Shown piece by piece: positions 46,339 through 55,497 of a stretch of 64,000 nucleotides of DNA; position 1 is the stretch's first letter, and each line of letters starts with the position of its first letter. The DNA is from Flavobacterium cerinum (GTDB lineage Bacteria; Bacteroidota; Bacteroidia; Flavobacteriales; Flavobacteriaceae). The stretch covers positions 95,613 through 159,612 of the forward strand of contig NZ_SBII01000012.1 of NCBI RefSeq assembly GCF_004028155.1, in the 5' to 3' direction. A program made the translations under genes and the position numbers. The notes under the pieces are model-generated. The model saw only the letters and a list, made by a program, of their open reading frames with translations, made no database searches and was not told where the DNA came from.

Positions 46339-46680
46339 CTAATTTTTATCTGTAAGCCCTGATACCAGCGACTGGCAAAAAGACAATACAAGACTAAAAA
46401 ATAGTGCCCAAAGGAATCCGTCTACAGCAAAACCTGTCACTAATTCATCGCATAACAGTATAATTACGGCATTGATCACTAAGAGAAAAAGCCCCAGCGT
46501 TAAAATGGTTACCGGCAATGTAAAGATCACAAGGATAGGCTTTATAAAAATATTAAGAAGCCCCAATACTGCTGCCACAATAACCGCAGTCATAAAGCTG
46601 TCTACATGAACACCCGGCATAAAATGTGCCAGGACAACAACAAGAATTGTAGTAAATAGAAGGTTTATAAGTGTTTTCAT
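46339..46680 (-). CDS. Phage-holin-4-superfamily membrane protein
   Basis: Protein of 113 aa started at MKTLINLLFTTIL; the longer frame to 46722 adds 14 residues of no signal value. Four hydrophobic helices span almost the entire sequence; FIKPILVIFTLPVTILTLG is the pattern of the Phage_holin_4_2 (PF04020-type) family, found on most bacterial chromosomes and not by itself a sign of a prophage. Role unknown. It follows tig upstream with 126 bases between. Confidence 0.85.
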   Translation of the reverse strand: MKTLINLLFTTILVVVLAHFMPGVHVDSFMTAVIVAAVLGLLNIFIKPILVIFTLPVTILTLGLFLLVINAVIILLCDELVTGFAVDGFLWALFFSLVLSFCQSLVSGLTDKN

Positions 46681-46714
46681 AATGTAAAGTTTTACTGTAA
46701 AATGTAAAAATAAA

Positions 46715-46742
46715 AAAAGCATCCGCCAAGGCGAATGCTTTT
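46715..46742 (-). terminator. Terminator of the fadL-lipase operon
   Basis: AAAAGCAT-C-CGCC pairs with GGCG-A-ATGCTTTT around an AA loop, 20 bases after the lipase-like gene on the minus strand. Confidence 0.82.
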
Positions 46743-46761
46743 AAGAAAATATTATAGCGAA

Positions 46762-48270
46762 TTAATTTGAAGCCACAATTGTTGCTCCGGGATAGTTCCC
46801 CGCTACTACCATAGGTAGTTTTGATTTATAATGATTGTTTATCACTTTAATAACTTCATTAGCAACCACTGCATATCCTCTCGCATTTGGATGGATACCA
46901 TCCAGAGAGAACAATACAGTACTTAAAGAAGCTACACTAAAGTAATTAGCCGTGTATATCTGACCATCATCTGTTTTTAATCCTGTAACAAGCTGCTGCA
47001 TAATAGCATTCATATCGGCAACTGCCAAACCTTTAGAAGCTGCTATAGCTTTAATAGTCGCATTAAAAGTAGTTGTAGCTGTAGCTATTGCAGAAATCTC
47101 AGAAGGTATTAAAACCCACTTATCAGCCAATGGAACAGAAACTCCATTTATCTGTAAAGGGTTCCCACCAACAGTAGTTCCAATAAAAGAACTTGCCGGT
47201 AAAACAAGAAGATCATCTTTCGTAGCCTGTCTGTAAGATGGTAAACCTAAAGCACCAAGATCTGTTAAGCTCTCGTCTACAATAGTTACGGCATTACCTG
47301 CTCCTGCTTTAAAAACGATAGTTCTTTTTGCTGCTTCTTCTGCTGTAATAAGACCTCCGTTTTTAGCTAGCTGAAGACCTCCATTGTACTGAGCAAACCC
47401 TTGGTTTAAAGCTCCTGCTGTTGCAGCATCAAGAGGTACCGGGTTGTAAGGCACAGTAGTAAAATAAGGTATAGAGGTAACATTAGGTATAGTTGCTACC
47501 ACACCTTTTGCACCACCACTGGTAAGCGTATTTATAATTGTAGAGTAAGCACTTGCAAATACATTAGGATCTGTAATATCGTCAGGACCATAGCTAGCCG
47601 GATTAAGGTTACCCAATTGATTTACCCCTGCTCCTCCTGATGTTGCATAAGCCAGCACATCCATATTACCAATCCAGTTGGTAAAGAAAGTAGGAGCTTT
47701 AGTCATAGCATCGCCCAGGATAGTAGCCGTAGGTGAAGTAGCATGACGCACAAAATATGGATTTGCCTTACCTATAGCAACACCTGCTATATTACCATAA
47801 CCCGCTGCAAGTACATGGAATGATTTTGCTCCCGGTACTCCCATGTTATTATAAGCTTTTGCCTGAAACTTGCTAATATCCATAGTTGGTGTCCCTTTTA
47901 TTGGCTCCGGTCCGGGAACAGGCTTACCTACATTAAGCACCAATCGTGTTGATGTTATCTGAGTACCGCCAAGAAGGAAACCACCCGTATTATTCACATC
48001 ATCTTCATAAGAAGGCTGCTCGAATGCACCACCACCTACAAGAGCAAATTGTTTTGCCAGTGTGTTTGGGAAAGAATAAGTTTGATTTATTCTGGAAACC
48101 GTACCATCCATATAACCGGAAGTAAGTGAATTACCTATAGCAACATATGAAGTAAAATCTGCTTCACCAGCGCTGTAGCTTCCGTTAGTTACTTCATTTT
48201 CAAATTCCGGTTCGCAGGCCGTAAGCCCTAATACAGCTACTACCGCTAAGTATATAAATTTATTTTTCAT
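46762..48270 (-). CDS. SGNH/GDSL-family lipoprotein (lipase/esterase-like)
   Basis: Protein of 502 aa with lipoprotein signal (FIYLAVVAVLGLTAC, Cys19) followed by EPEFENEV. SGNH block I appears as YVAIGNSLTSGYMDGT (Ser nucleophile in GNSLTSG), and the final block as DGIHPNARGYAVVANEVI (Asp-x-x-His). The middle contains long insertions. The gene lies 6 bases after an OmpP1/FadL-type outer membrane protein gene; such pairs are common in Bacteroidota and suggest hydrolysis of lipids at the outer membrane and uptake of the products. Substrate unknown. Confidence 0.85.
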   Translation of the reverse strand: MKNKFIYLAVVAVLGLTACEPEFENEVTNGSYSAGEADFTSYVAIGNSLTSGYMDGTVSRINQTYSFPNTLAKQFALVGGGAFEQPSYEDDVNNTGGFLLGGTQITSTRLVLNVGKPVPGPEPIKGTPTMDISKFQAKAYNNMGVPGAKSFHVLAAGYGNIAGVAIGKANPYFVRHATSPTATILGDAMTKAPTFFTNWIGNMDVLAYATSGGAGVNQLGNLNPASYGPDDITDPNVFASAYSTIINTLTSGGAKGVVATIPNVTSIPYFTTVPYNPVPLDAATAGALNQGFAQYNGGLQLAKNGGLITAEEAAKRTIVFKAGAGNAVTIVDESLTDLGALGLPSYRQATKDDLLVLPASSFIGTTVGGNPLQINGVSVPLADKWVLIPSEISAIATATTTFNATIKAIAASKGLAVADMNAIMQQLVTGLKTDDGQIYTANYFSVASLSTVLFSLDGIHPNARGYAVVANEVIKVINNHYKSKLPMVVAGNYPGATIVASN

Positions 48271-48276
48271 GTCTAA

Positions 48277-49521
48277 TTAAAAGTTATAGGTTACACCAAC
48301 TCCCGGAGAGAATACAACATTTTTATAAGTACCCTCAAATTTAATAAGGTTACCACCTTCATTAAAGTAGTTATAAGAGTTTGTAGTCTCTTTAAAGTGA
48401 AGGTAAAGGAATGAAACATCTATACCTAAGTTTTTAGTTACCTGGTAAGTTGCTCCACCTGTAAAACCGGTAGAATCATTTCTAGGAGTTTCCGGTGCAA
48501 AATAGCCATCCTGAACAGGGCTCTCATCAAAGTACATACCTGCACGGAAAGCAAATTTATTATTTGGCTTAAACTGAGTACCTATCCTGTAAGTACTTGA
48601 ATCTTTATAGTTACGTGGATTTACAGAGGTTGGTGTAGCATTTTTAAAGTCTACAACAAGTGCCTCATATTTGTGCCACATTGCTCTGTTATAATCAACA
48701 GCTACTAACCATTTATCACTAAATTGTATAGAGAAACCTGCAACGATCTCTGCCGGTAACGGAAGATCTGCGTTAAATTTAGTATTGGTATAAGTTCCTT
48801 GTAAGAAAGTAGGCAGATCATGAAAAGTAGCATCGCCATCACGAGCTTCCATTGTAATTTCAGATCGGTAGTTAACACCTAATCTTATTTTTTTAGTTGG
48901 ATTAAACATAAAACCAGCAGTCCATCCCCATGCGGTTACACCCGAAGCATCGATAGTAACATCAGATCTCTGACCTGCTTCGTTTGCTAAACTTCTGTCA
49001 ATATTTCTATTAAAGTTTACTTTTCCTGAAACATAGATAGGTCCGGCACCCACACTGAATTCTTCACTTACTTTTACAGATATTGTTGGCTGAAAATATA
49101 TCGCCTCAAGCTCAATATTATTCACAAGGTGCGATCCCTGCCAGTCCTTATCCCACTCTACCGTACTACCATAAGGCGTATAAACAGCAAGACCAACAGA
49201 AAGCCAGTCAGTAGCCTTATAAGCAGCATAAAAACTGAATGGCGTTCCAAAATTGTCTGTAGAGGCTTTCCAGTTGTAAGCTTCATTTTGGAATTTTGTT
49301 TTTGCAAAAAGCCCATTTCCACCTAATGAAAAGCTGAACTTGTCCTCGAGGAACACTGCTCCTGAAGGGTTAAAAAACAATACCTCGGCACTGCTATTTA
49401 CCACAGCCACACCGGTATGTCCCATCGCTAATTGTTTCTGACCCTGAAGACTCACACGGTATCCACCTGCAAATGCAGAGGTTGCCAGAGCCATCATTGT
49501 TAAAGATAATAGTTTTCTCAT
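48277..49521 (-). CDS. OmpP1/FadL-family outer membrane transporter
   Basis: Outer membrane beta-barrel of 414 aa. Signal peptide LLSLTMMALATSAFAGG, then GYRVSLQGQKQLAMGHTGVA and VLFFNPSGAVFLED, the N-terminal FadL hatch motifs with the NPSG turn. The C-terminus ends in VVFSPGVGVTYNF, the terminal-aromatic barrel strand. It imports long-chain fatty acids or other hydrophobic compounds, and is co-transcribed with the lipoprotein lipase downstream. The consensus promoter is at 49564. Confidence 0.9.
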   Translation of the reverse strand: MRKLLSLTMMALATSAFAGGYRVSLQGQKQLAMGHTGVAVVNSSAEVLFFNPSGAVFLEDKFSFSLGGNGLFAKTKFQNEAYNWKASTDNFGTPFSFYAAYKATDWLSVGLAVYTPYGSTVEWDKDWQGSHLVNNIELEAIYFQPTISVKVSEEFSVGAGPIYVSGKVNFNRNIDRSLANEAGQRSDVTIDASGVTAWGWTAGFMFNPTKKIRLGVNYRSEITMEARDGDATFHDLPTFLQGTYTNTKFNADLPLPAEIVAGFSIQFSDKWLVAVDYNRAMWHKYEALVVDFKNATPTSVNPRNYKDSSTYRIGTQFKPNNKFAFRAGMYFDESPVQDGYFAPETPRNDSTGFTGGATYQVTKNLGIDVSFLYLHFKETTNSYNYFNEGGNLIKFEGTYKNVVFSPGVGVTYNF

Positions 49522-49563
49522 AGTTTAAAAAAAGTGTTAGTTTCCCATTCCTAAAATTGTTAT

Positions 49564-49593
49564 ATCAAATTTATAATAAATTACGGATTACAC
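49564..49593 (-). promoter_or_regulatory. Consensus promoter of the fadL-lipase operon
   Basis: On the minus strand TTG, 19 bases, TAAATTTG, a full match to the flavobacterial consensus, about 43 bases before the fadL start. The rest of the 315-bp gap (49522-49836) is very AT-rich; apart from this promoter I see nothing in it but the unremarkable start region of the gene on the right. Confidence 0.8.
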
Positions 49594-49836
49594 AACAATT
49601 CGACCAAATTTATTATGCATTCATAATAATTTATTTATCAAAAAATACATATAGTTTTTAATAATTAGTCATAAAAAATGTTTAAATCTTACAAAATAAA
49701 CCACAAACACCCTTTAACACCACACATCTCATTATCCCGTAAAGTATAAAAATGATAACGCTGCAATTATTAATAAAAGCTTAAATAACTATAATACCAC
49801 AACAGAATATAGTAAATTACCTAATATTCTATCACT

Positions 49837-51423
49837 ATGTCTCTACCCAAAAAGATAATTATAAGTATTGTAAGCCTTGTAGTACTTCTCGCCATAATTA
49901 ATTTTGGACTGAGCTACTGGATTACCAAAAAATTACCAGGAATACTTCAATCTGAAAAAGATTTCCCCTACAATATAAGCTACGATAAACTCGACCTGAG
50001 ATTATTGAGCGGAAGCTTTACTATCCATGATGCATACATCGCAGCAAAAGATAGCAGTGTGACCGACATAAAAAAAGCTGCTTTTGGAAAGATTGCCACT
50101 ATAGAAGTTCAAAACTTCAACCTTTGGACCTTACTTAGAAACAACAAAATCAAGGTAAAAAAAGTGATTATTACCTCACCCGATATTATGCTCAAACATA
50201 GAAAAAACCAATACAATGCTCAGGACGATTTTGTGAAGCCATTTAAAAACACCATCACTACAGGAAGCCTCGAGATAATAAACGGCAACTTCAAAATGAT
50301 GGATTCACTTCAAAACTTTACCCTTAAGGCTGCGAACATAAACTTTAGCCTGACCAATATTAAAATAGACAGTACAACGGTTACCGAAAACATCCCTGTG
50401 CGCTACAGGGATTACTCTTTGAAATGCGACAGCCTTTTTTATAGGGTTAATAAATTTTACAACATTACAGCCGAAAATATTACAACTACCGATAGTACTC
50501 TTGCAATAACTAATCTTAAATACATACCGCAGCAAACCAGAAAACAATTCAACACTTTGATACCTGTAGAAAAAGATCAATTTGCTATTACGGCAGAGAA
50601 AATAAATGTTCCTAATTTAAACTGGGGCTACTATAATGACACCCTGTATGTTCATACTCCCGAAATTACTTTAGAAAAAGTAAACGCTAATATTTACCGT
50701 GGCAAAATGCCTAAAGACGACCTTACCCGTAAAAAACTTTACAGCGAGCTTTTACGCACCATCCCATTTGATCTTAAAGTAGATAAAATGCTGCTCAAAA
50801 ATTCAACAGTGGTATATGAAGAGCAATTGGAATATTCCAGACCTGCAGCCAAAGTTAGTTTTTCTAAATTCTATGCTACACTAAGCAACATTTACAGCCC
50901 TGTTCAAAAAACGAAACTACCTAACACAACTATCGATGTACAATGTATGTTCATGAGATCGGCACCATTAAAAGTAAACTGGTCCTTTAACACCATGAAC
51001 ACAAGTGACGCATTCACGATTACAGGCCACTTGCAAAATATTAAAAGTGAAGAAATAGATCCGGTTACCAAACCTCTAATGAATGTAACAACACATGGCG
51101 ACCTTGACGAAGTTAAATTTACCTTTTACGGAAACAGAGAAAGTGGCAAAGGAACCTTTGCTATTAATTATAACGATCTTAAAGTAGACATTTACAAGAA
51201 GGATGGTAAAAAAAGAAATGATCTGGTAAGCGCCATCGGAAACCTCCTTGTTAAAGACGACACTAAAGACAGACTTAAAAAAACAGAAGTTGAAGTAGAC
51301 CGAAAGAAAGACAAATCGGTATTTAATTTTCTTTGGCGATTTGTTGAACAGGGACTTAAACAGACAGTACTACCCAAAACCGTAGCAAAAATAGCAACTA
51401 AGAAAAAAGAGAAGAAAAAATAA
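49837..51423 (+). CDS. AsmA/DUF748-like envelope protein
   Basis: Protein of 528 aa with N-terminal transmembrane segment (IIISIVSLVVLLAIINFGL, about 7-26) and repeated beta strands. NISYDKLDLRLLSGSFTIHD and FGKIATIEVQNFNLWTLLRNNKI follow the DUF748/AsmA-superfamily scheme of an anchored periplasmic bridge-like protein. The C-terminus is Lys-rich (KKKEKKK). It is shorter than the other AsmA-like protein in the window (29440) and not closely similar. Probable role in lipid transport or envelope integrity; inferred. Confidence 0.75.
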   Translation: MSLPKKIIISIVSLVVLLAIINFGLSYWITKKLPGILQSEKDFPYNISYDKLDLRLLSGSFTIHDAYIAAKDSSVTDIKKAAFGKIATIEVQNFNLWTLLRNNKIKVKKVIITSPDIMLKHRKNQYNAQDDFVKPFKNTITTGSLEIINGNFKMMDSLQNFTLKAANINFSLTNIKIDSTTVTENIPVRYRDYSLKCDSLFYRVNKFYNITAENITTTDSTLAITNLKYIPQQTRKQFNTLIPVEKDQFAITAEKINVPNLNWGYYNDTLYVHTPEITLEKVNANIYRGKMPKDDLTRKKLYSELLRTIPFDLKVDKMLLKNSTVVYEEQLEYSRPAAKVSFSKFYATLSNIYSPVQKTKLPNTTIDVQCMFMRSAPLKVNWSFNTMNTSDAFTITGHLQNIKSEEIDPVTKPLMNVTTHGDLDEVKFTFYGNRESGKGTFAINYNDLKVDIYKKDGKKRNDLVSAIGNLLVKDDTKDRLKKTEVEVDRKKDKSVFNFLWRFVEQGLKQTVLPKTVAKIATKKKEKKK

Positions 51424-51434
51424 AAGTCAGTTTA

Positions 51435-51506
51435 GCCATCACGAGAAGGAACAACGAAGTAATCTCAAAAAAACACTACACTTAATTGCATTCCGTTCGC
51501 AATGAC
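51435..51506. repeat. REP-like dispersed repeat element
   Basis: The segment GCCATCACGAGAAGGAACAA, continued by CGAAGTAATCTC, and the far end GTTCGCAATGAC resemble the common bacterial extragenic repeat that runs GTCATTGCGAG-GAACGACGAAGCAATCTC and back to GCAATGAC. One arm has changes. It lies between the convergent AsmA-like and esterase genes. Copies elsewhere in the genome would be expected; none was noticed in this window. Confidence 0.6.
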
Positions 51507-51521
51507 AAAACTACTTTAAAT

Positions 51522-52289
51522 TTATGCTTTTAAAAAAGCCAGAGTCTCCTCTAAAAAATCTTTAGGATTTTCGGCATGGAGCCAATGCCCTGAATTTTTA
51601 ATATCTTTTATTTCGGCATTAGGGAAATGAGATTTGATCAAACTAAAATCTTCATCTTTAATATAACGCGATTTATCACCTCGCAAAAACAGGGTTGGCC
51701 CATCAAAACGGGAACCTTCAGGTATAGCCTCACCTATGTTGTCTAGTTTTTCATTAAAAACCGGAAGGTTAAACCTAAATGCAAGCTGATCCTGCGTTTC
51801 CCTGTATACGTTTTTCATAAGAAATTGTCTGGTACCAAAATCAGGGACATATTTGGCAATTGTTTCTTCTACAGCAGCACGATCCGGTTTAGTCGAAAAG
51901 TCTACCGCGTTCAAAGCTTCCATAATATCCTGATGGTGCGGCGCATAATATTTAGGGCCAATATCGGCCACTACAAGTTTATCAAGCCTCTCCGGATGCT
52001 GAACAGCCAGAAACATTGCCGCTTTCCCTCCCATAGAATGCCCTATAATATCTACTTTATCTAAAGTATTGGCATCGCAGTAATCAATAAGATCCTGCAC
52101 CATGACATCATAATCAAAAACATCCGAATGGAAGCTTTTTCCATGGTTACGCATATCTACAGCATGCACCTCATAACCCGCCTGAGCATATTGCCCAGCA
52201 AGTGTTTTCCAATTGTCAGACATACCCAGATAACCATGAACAATCAACAATGGTTTCCCTGCTCCTTCTATTCTTGAGTATAACAGCAT
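51522..52289 (-). CDS. Alpha/beta hydrolase, YbfF esterase-like
   Basis: Protein of 255 aa. Oxyanion-hole segment LLIVHGYLGMSDNWKTLA, nucleophile elbow DIIGHSMGGKAAMFLA (Ser), and the catalytic His in SGHWLHAENP near the C-terminus; the acid residue is likely in the LFLRGDKSRYI region. The closest general pattern is the YbfF/ABHD11 esterase group, which hydrolyses short acyl or acyl-CoA-type esters. It lies 5 bases downstream of pdxJ, so it is co-transcribed with it; a link to vitamin B6 is not evident. Confidence 0.88.
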   Translation of the reverse strand: MLLYSRIEGAGKPLLIVHGYLGMSDNWKTLAGQYAQAGYEVHAVDMRNHGKSFHSDVFDYDVMVQDLIDYCDANTLDKVDIIGHSMGGKAAMFLAVQHPERLDKLVVADIGPKYYAPHHQDIMEALNAVDFSTKPDRAAVEETIAKYVPDFGTRQFLMKNVYRETQDQLAFRFNLPVFNEKLDNIGEAIPEGSRFDGPTLFLRGDKSRYIKDEDFSLIKSHFPNAEIKDIKNSGHWLHAENPKDFLEETLAFLKA

Positions 52290-52294
52290 AGTAT

Positions 52295-53008
52295 TTATTT
52301 TAATTTTTGCAAATACATATTCACCACATTCTCCAAACCTAAGTACAGTGACTCGGCTATTAAAGCATGCCCTATAGACACCTCGAGTAACCCGGGAATA
52401 TTCTGTTTAAAAAATTTAATATTATCAAGGCTAAGATCGTGACCGGCATTAATACCCAAGCCAAGCTTATTAGCCAGTTCTGCAGAAGCAATATAAGGCT
52501 TTATACCATCGTGATTTCCTAACCCATATTCATGGGCAAAAGCCTCAGTATATAATTCAATCCTGTCAGCTCCGGTCTCCTTAGCACCTTCAATCATAGC
52601 TAAAACAGGGTCTACAAAAATAGAAGTCCTGATTCCGTTACGTTGAAATTCTTTTATTACTTCCTGCAAAAAAGTTTTGTGCTTTATCGTATCCCATCCG
52701 GCATTAGATGTTATTGCATCGTCAGCGTCAGGAACAAGAGTAACCTGCGTTGGTTTTGTTTCCAGCACCAGGTCGATAAACTTAGTTACCGGGTTACCTT
52801 CAATATTGTATTCGGTATATACAACAGGTACTAAATCACGGGCATCCTGATAACGGATATGCCTTTCATCCGGTCTTGGATGGATGGTTACCCCTTCTGC
52901 TCCGAACTTCTGTACATCGGCTGCTACCTTTAATAAATTAGGTACATCGCCACCTCTCGAATTCCTAAGAGTAGCTATTTTATTTATGTTTACGCTTAAT
53001 TTTGCCAT
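52295..53008 (-). CDS. pdxJ: Pyridoxine 5'-phosphate synthase
   Basis: TIM-barrel enzyme of 237 aa, normal length. Conserved PdxJ segments are SVNINKIATLRNSRGGD, GVTIHPRPDERHIR with the catalytic His, QVTLVPDADDAITS and LGINAGHDLSLDNI. It condenses 1-deoxy-D-xylulose 5-phosphate with 3-amino-1-hydroxyacetone 1-phosphate to pyridoxine 5'-phosphate, the last ring-forming step of de novo vitamin B6 synthesis. Divergent from the CBS-domain gene; a TATTTTTG -7 element with TTG 16 bases upstream lies in the shared gap on the minus strand. Confidence 0.96.
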   Translation of the reverse strand: MAKLSVNINKIATLRNSRGGDVPNLLKVAADVQKFGAEGVTIHPRPDERHIRYQDARDLVPVVYTEYNIEGNPVTKFIDLVLETKPTQVTLVPDADDAITSNAGWDTIKHKTFLQEVIKEFQRNGIRTSIFVDPVLAMIEGAKETGADRIELYTEAFAHEYGLGNHDGIKPYIASAELANKLGLGINAGHDLSLDNIKFFKQNIPGLLEVSIGHALIAESLYLGLENVVNMYLQKLK

Positions 53009-53107
53009 ATCTTTGTTAAGTGTCCAATTTCACACAAAAATACAAAGTTAAAAAGGCACAATGTGCTATTTTTTGATTATTTTGCATAATATATTTTACA
53101 ACTGCCC

Positions 53108-53767
53108 ATGACCGAAATTACAGATTTCATTAACAACGATATAAAGGCTTTAAGGACTACCGACTCTGTTGCAGATGCTCAGGACCTTTTTGCAGACTAT
53201 CCTTTTTCGCACTTTCCAGTGCTTGAAGATGGTATTTATATTGGCTCAGCCAGATCTGAAGATATAGAGCAAATGGACATTGAAAAAACAATGGACGATC
53301 TGCGTTATAACTTCGACCGTTTTTTCGTTAGAGACAATGCTGTGTGGCTCGATGTATTGGAGATTTTCGCTAAAAATGCAACCAATCTTTTACCCGTATT
53401 AGACAAGGATAACAAATACCTTGGCTACTATGAAATTACCGATATCATTACATTTTTCCATGAAACACCCTTCTTAAAAGAAAGTGGTGGTATTCTTGTT
53501 GTCGAAAAAGGCATTACAGAATACAGCATGAGTCAGGCTGCACAAATTGTAGAAAGCAACAACGGCAGACTGCTTGGATTATTTATCTCTGAAGCCAATT
53601 TGGAAAAAGTACAGATAACCATAAAAATAAGCCTTGGCGGATTAAGCGAGATCATCCAGACCTTTAGAAGATACAACTACGATATTATTACAGAACATCA
53701 GGAAGACGTGTACCTAAACACGCTTAAAGACCGATCTGATTATTTAGACAAGTACCTGAACATATAA
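53108..53767 (+). CDS. CBS-domain protein
   Basis: Protein of 219 aa with a pair of CBS motifs in the first 125 residues (SVADAQDLFADYPFSHFPVLE and NATNLLPVLDKDNKYLGYYEITDI). After this comes a C-terminal part like an ACT-type fold (GILVVEKGITEYSMSQAAQI followed by a second beta-alpha-beta). CBS pairs commonly bind adenosyl nucleotides. It lies 13 bases before nadK and the two are probably co-transcribed, so a regulatory role towards NAD(P) metabolism is conceivable but unproven. Confidence 0.85.
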   Translation: MTEITDFINNDIKALRTTDSVADAQDLFADYPFSHFPVLEDGIYIGSARSEDIEQMDIEKTMDDLRYNFDRFFVRDNAVWLDVLEIFAKNATNLLPVLDKDNKYLGYYEITDIITFFHETPFLKESGGILVVEKGITEYSMSQAAQIVESNNGRLLGLFISEANLEKVQITIKISLGGLSEIIQTFRRYNYDIITEHQEDVYLNTLKDRSDYLDKYLNI

Positions 53768-53780
53768 AAACAAAAACAAC

Positions 53781-54665
53781 ATGAAGATCGCTATATACGG
53801 ACAATATTATAAAGATAATACCGCAGAGATCATTGAGAAACTATTGAATGTTTTTGAAACATATAATCCGGAAGTAGCTTTTGAATCTAACTTTTACAAT
53901 GTACTCAACGAGCACAACCTACTAAACAAACCATTTAATACGTTTACTAACCACGAAGAACTTAATGAAGGTTTTGAACTTTTCATCAGTATCGGTGGAG
54001 ATGGCACCATGCTGCGTGCAGCAACATTTGTGCGCGATAAAAACATTCCAATTGTAGGTATTAATGCAGGACGTCTTGGATTTCTTGCCACAGTACAGCA
54101 GGAAAATATCGAATTACTATTACCCCTGATCTTCGAAAATAAGTTTAAAATTTCCAAAAGATCCCTGATCACTTTGGATTATGATGGCAAGACTAAAGAA
54201 CTTGACGGTCTGGACTATGCGCTTAATGAAATAACAGTGAGCCGTAAAGACACAACCTCTATGATTACCATAGAAATAAGGCTTAATGGCGATTATCTTA
54301 ACTCCTATTGGGCAGACGGACTAATTATATCTACCCCCACCGGCACAACAGGATACTCTTTGAGCTGTGGCGGACCAATTTTAATACCCGAAGTAACAAG
54401 TTTTGTTATAACCCCTATAGCGCCGCACAACCTAAACGCAAGACCGCTGGTTATTCCTGATGACACCGACATAGAACTGAGGGTAAGCAGCCGTGAAGAA
54501 CAACACTTAATATCTCTGGATTCCAGGATAATAACTGTTAATGTAGAAACCGTACTTCGTATAAAGAAAGCTCCTTTTAAAATCAATCTGGTAGAATTTC
54601 CTCAGGAAAAATTCCTGGTTACCCTTCGCAAAAAACTATTATGGGGCGAAGACAAGCGAAATTAA
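53781..54665 (+). CDS. nadK: NAD kinase
   Basis: ATP-NAD kinase of 294 aa. Motifs are ISIGGDGTMLRAATFV (GGDGT, with the catalytic Asp), VGINAGRLGFLATV, LNEITVSR and TPTGTTGYSLSCGGPI, the NAD-binding loop. It phosphorylates NAD to NADP in the cytoplasm and is usually essential. The gene starts 13 bases after the CBS-domain gene. Below it the porG-uppS-bamA unit has its own promoter region. Confidence 0.97.
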   Translation: MKIAIYGQYYKDNTAEIIEKLLNVFETYNPEVAFESNFYNVLNEHNLLNKPFNTFTNHEELNEGFELFISIGGDGTMLRAATFVRDKNIPIVGINAGRLGFLATVQQENIELLLPLIFENKFKISKRSLITLDYDGKTKELDGLDYALNEITVSRKDTTSMITIEIRLNGDYLNSYWADGLIISTPTGTTGYSLSCGGPILIPEVTSFVITPIAPHNLNARPLVIPDDTDIELRVSSREEQHLISLDSRIITVNVETVLRIKKAPFKINLVEFPQEKFLVTLRKKLLWGEDKRN

Positions 54666-54817
54666 ATCACATTTTTATCTTACATACATACTACACCGCA
54701 TCTTCTTTCGTTTTCAAGTCTGTATTTAATATCAATTATGTTATTATAGATGTAAAATATCTATTGTTGCGATAATTAGAAATCTATATTGTTATATTTG
54801 CACCCAATTTTAAACGA

Positions 54818-55495
54818 ATGAATCGGATCTTATTTGTTTTAGTATTAGTATCACTGTCTTTCAAGACTGAAGCTCAGATTAATGAGGTTGGAGTCTTTTT
54901 AGGAGGTGCTAATTACATAGGTGATGTAGGACCAACAGATTACGTTGCGCCTAACGATGCTGCATTTGGAATACTATACAAATGGAACAGGAGTCCCCGT
55001 CACGCATGGAGGGCATCATTTACCTATGCAAACATATCTTCTAAAGACTCCGAATCTGGCGTTTCCGGAAGGAAAGAGCGAGGCTACGAGTTTGAAAATA
55101 CGGTAAAAGAGTTATCTTTAGGCCTTGAATTTAACTTTTTCGACTTTAACCTTCATGAGCCTGATTTTAAAATAACACCTTATGTATATGGCGGACTGAG
55201 CTATTTTTGGTCAGATGAACTGTACATAGCTAATGGAAAAACAAGAAGAGGAGACTCAAAAGGAAATCTTGCAATACCAATGACGGTAGGTGTAAAAACG
55301 AATATAATTGAAAATTTCGTGATTGGATTTGAAGTTGGCGCACGCTATTCTTTCACTGATAATCTTGACGGAAGTAACCACAAGGATTACCCGCTAAATG
55401 CTTTTGGTAATTTGGAAAGTAATGATTGGTATGTATTTACTGGTTTTACACTAACCTATACCTTTGGTTTAAAACCTTGTTATTGCTCTGAATAA
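54818..55495 (+). CDS. porG: DUF6089 outer membrane protein, T9SS component PorG-like
   Basis: Protein of 225 aa with signal peptide (ILFVLVLVSLSFKTEAQ) and a beta-barrel fold beginning NEVGVFLGGANYIGDVGP, typical of DUF6089. In Porphyromonas gingivalis the protein of this family at the same position (PorG, immediately before uppS-bamA-ompH) is required for type IX secretion; the identical order here supports orthology. It starts after a 152-bp gap with a TATATTTG element at 54793-54800 and is followed by uppS after 2 bases. The C-terminal Cys pair (CYCSE) is peculiar to the group. Confidence 0.85.
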   Translation: MNRILFVLVLVSLSFKTEAQINEVGVFLGGANYIGDVGPTDYVAPNDAAFGILYKWNRSPRHAWRASFTYANISSKDSESGVSGRKERGYEFENTVKELSLGLEFNFFDFNLHEPDFKITPYVYGGLSYFWSDELYIANGKTRRGDSKGNLAIPMTVGVKTNIIENFVIGFEVGARYSFTDNLDGSNHKDYPLNAFGNLESNDWYVFTGFTLTYTFGLKPCYCSE

Positions 55496-55497
55496 AT

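Noticed and set aside
46339..46680. Prophage evidence from the holin-like protein
   Set aside because: The family is common on bacterial chromosomes and no other phage gene lies nearby.
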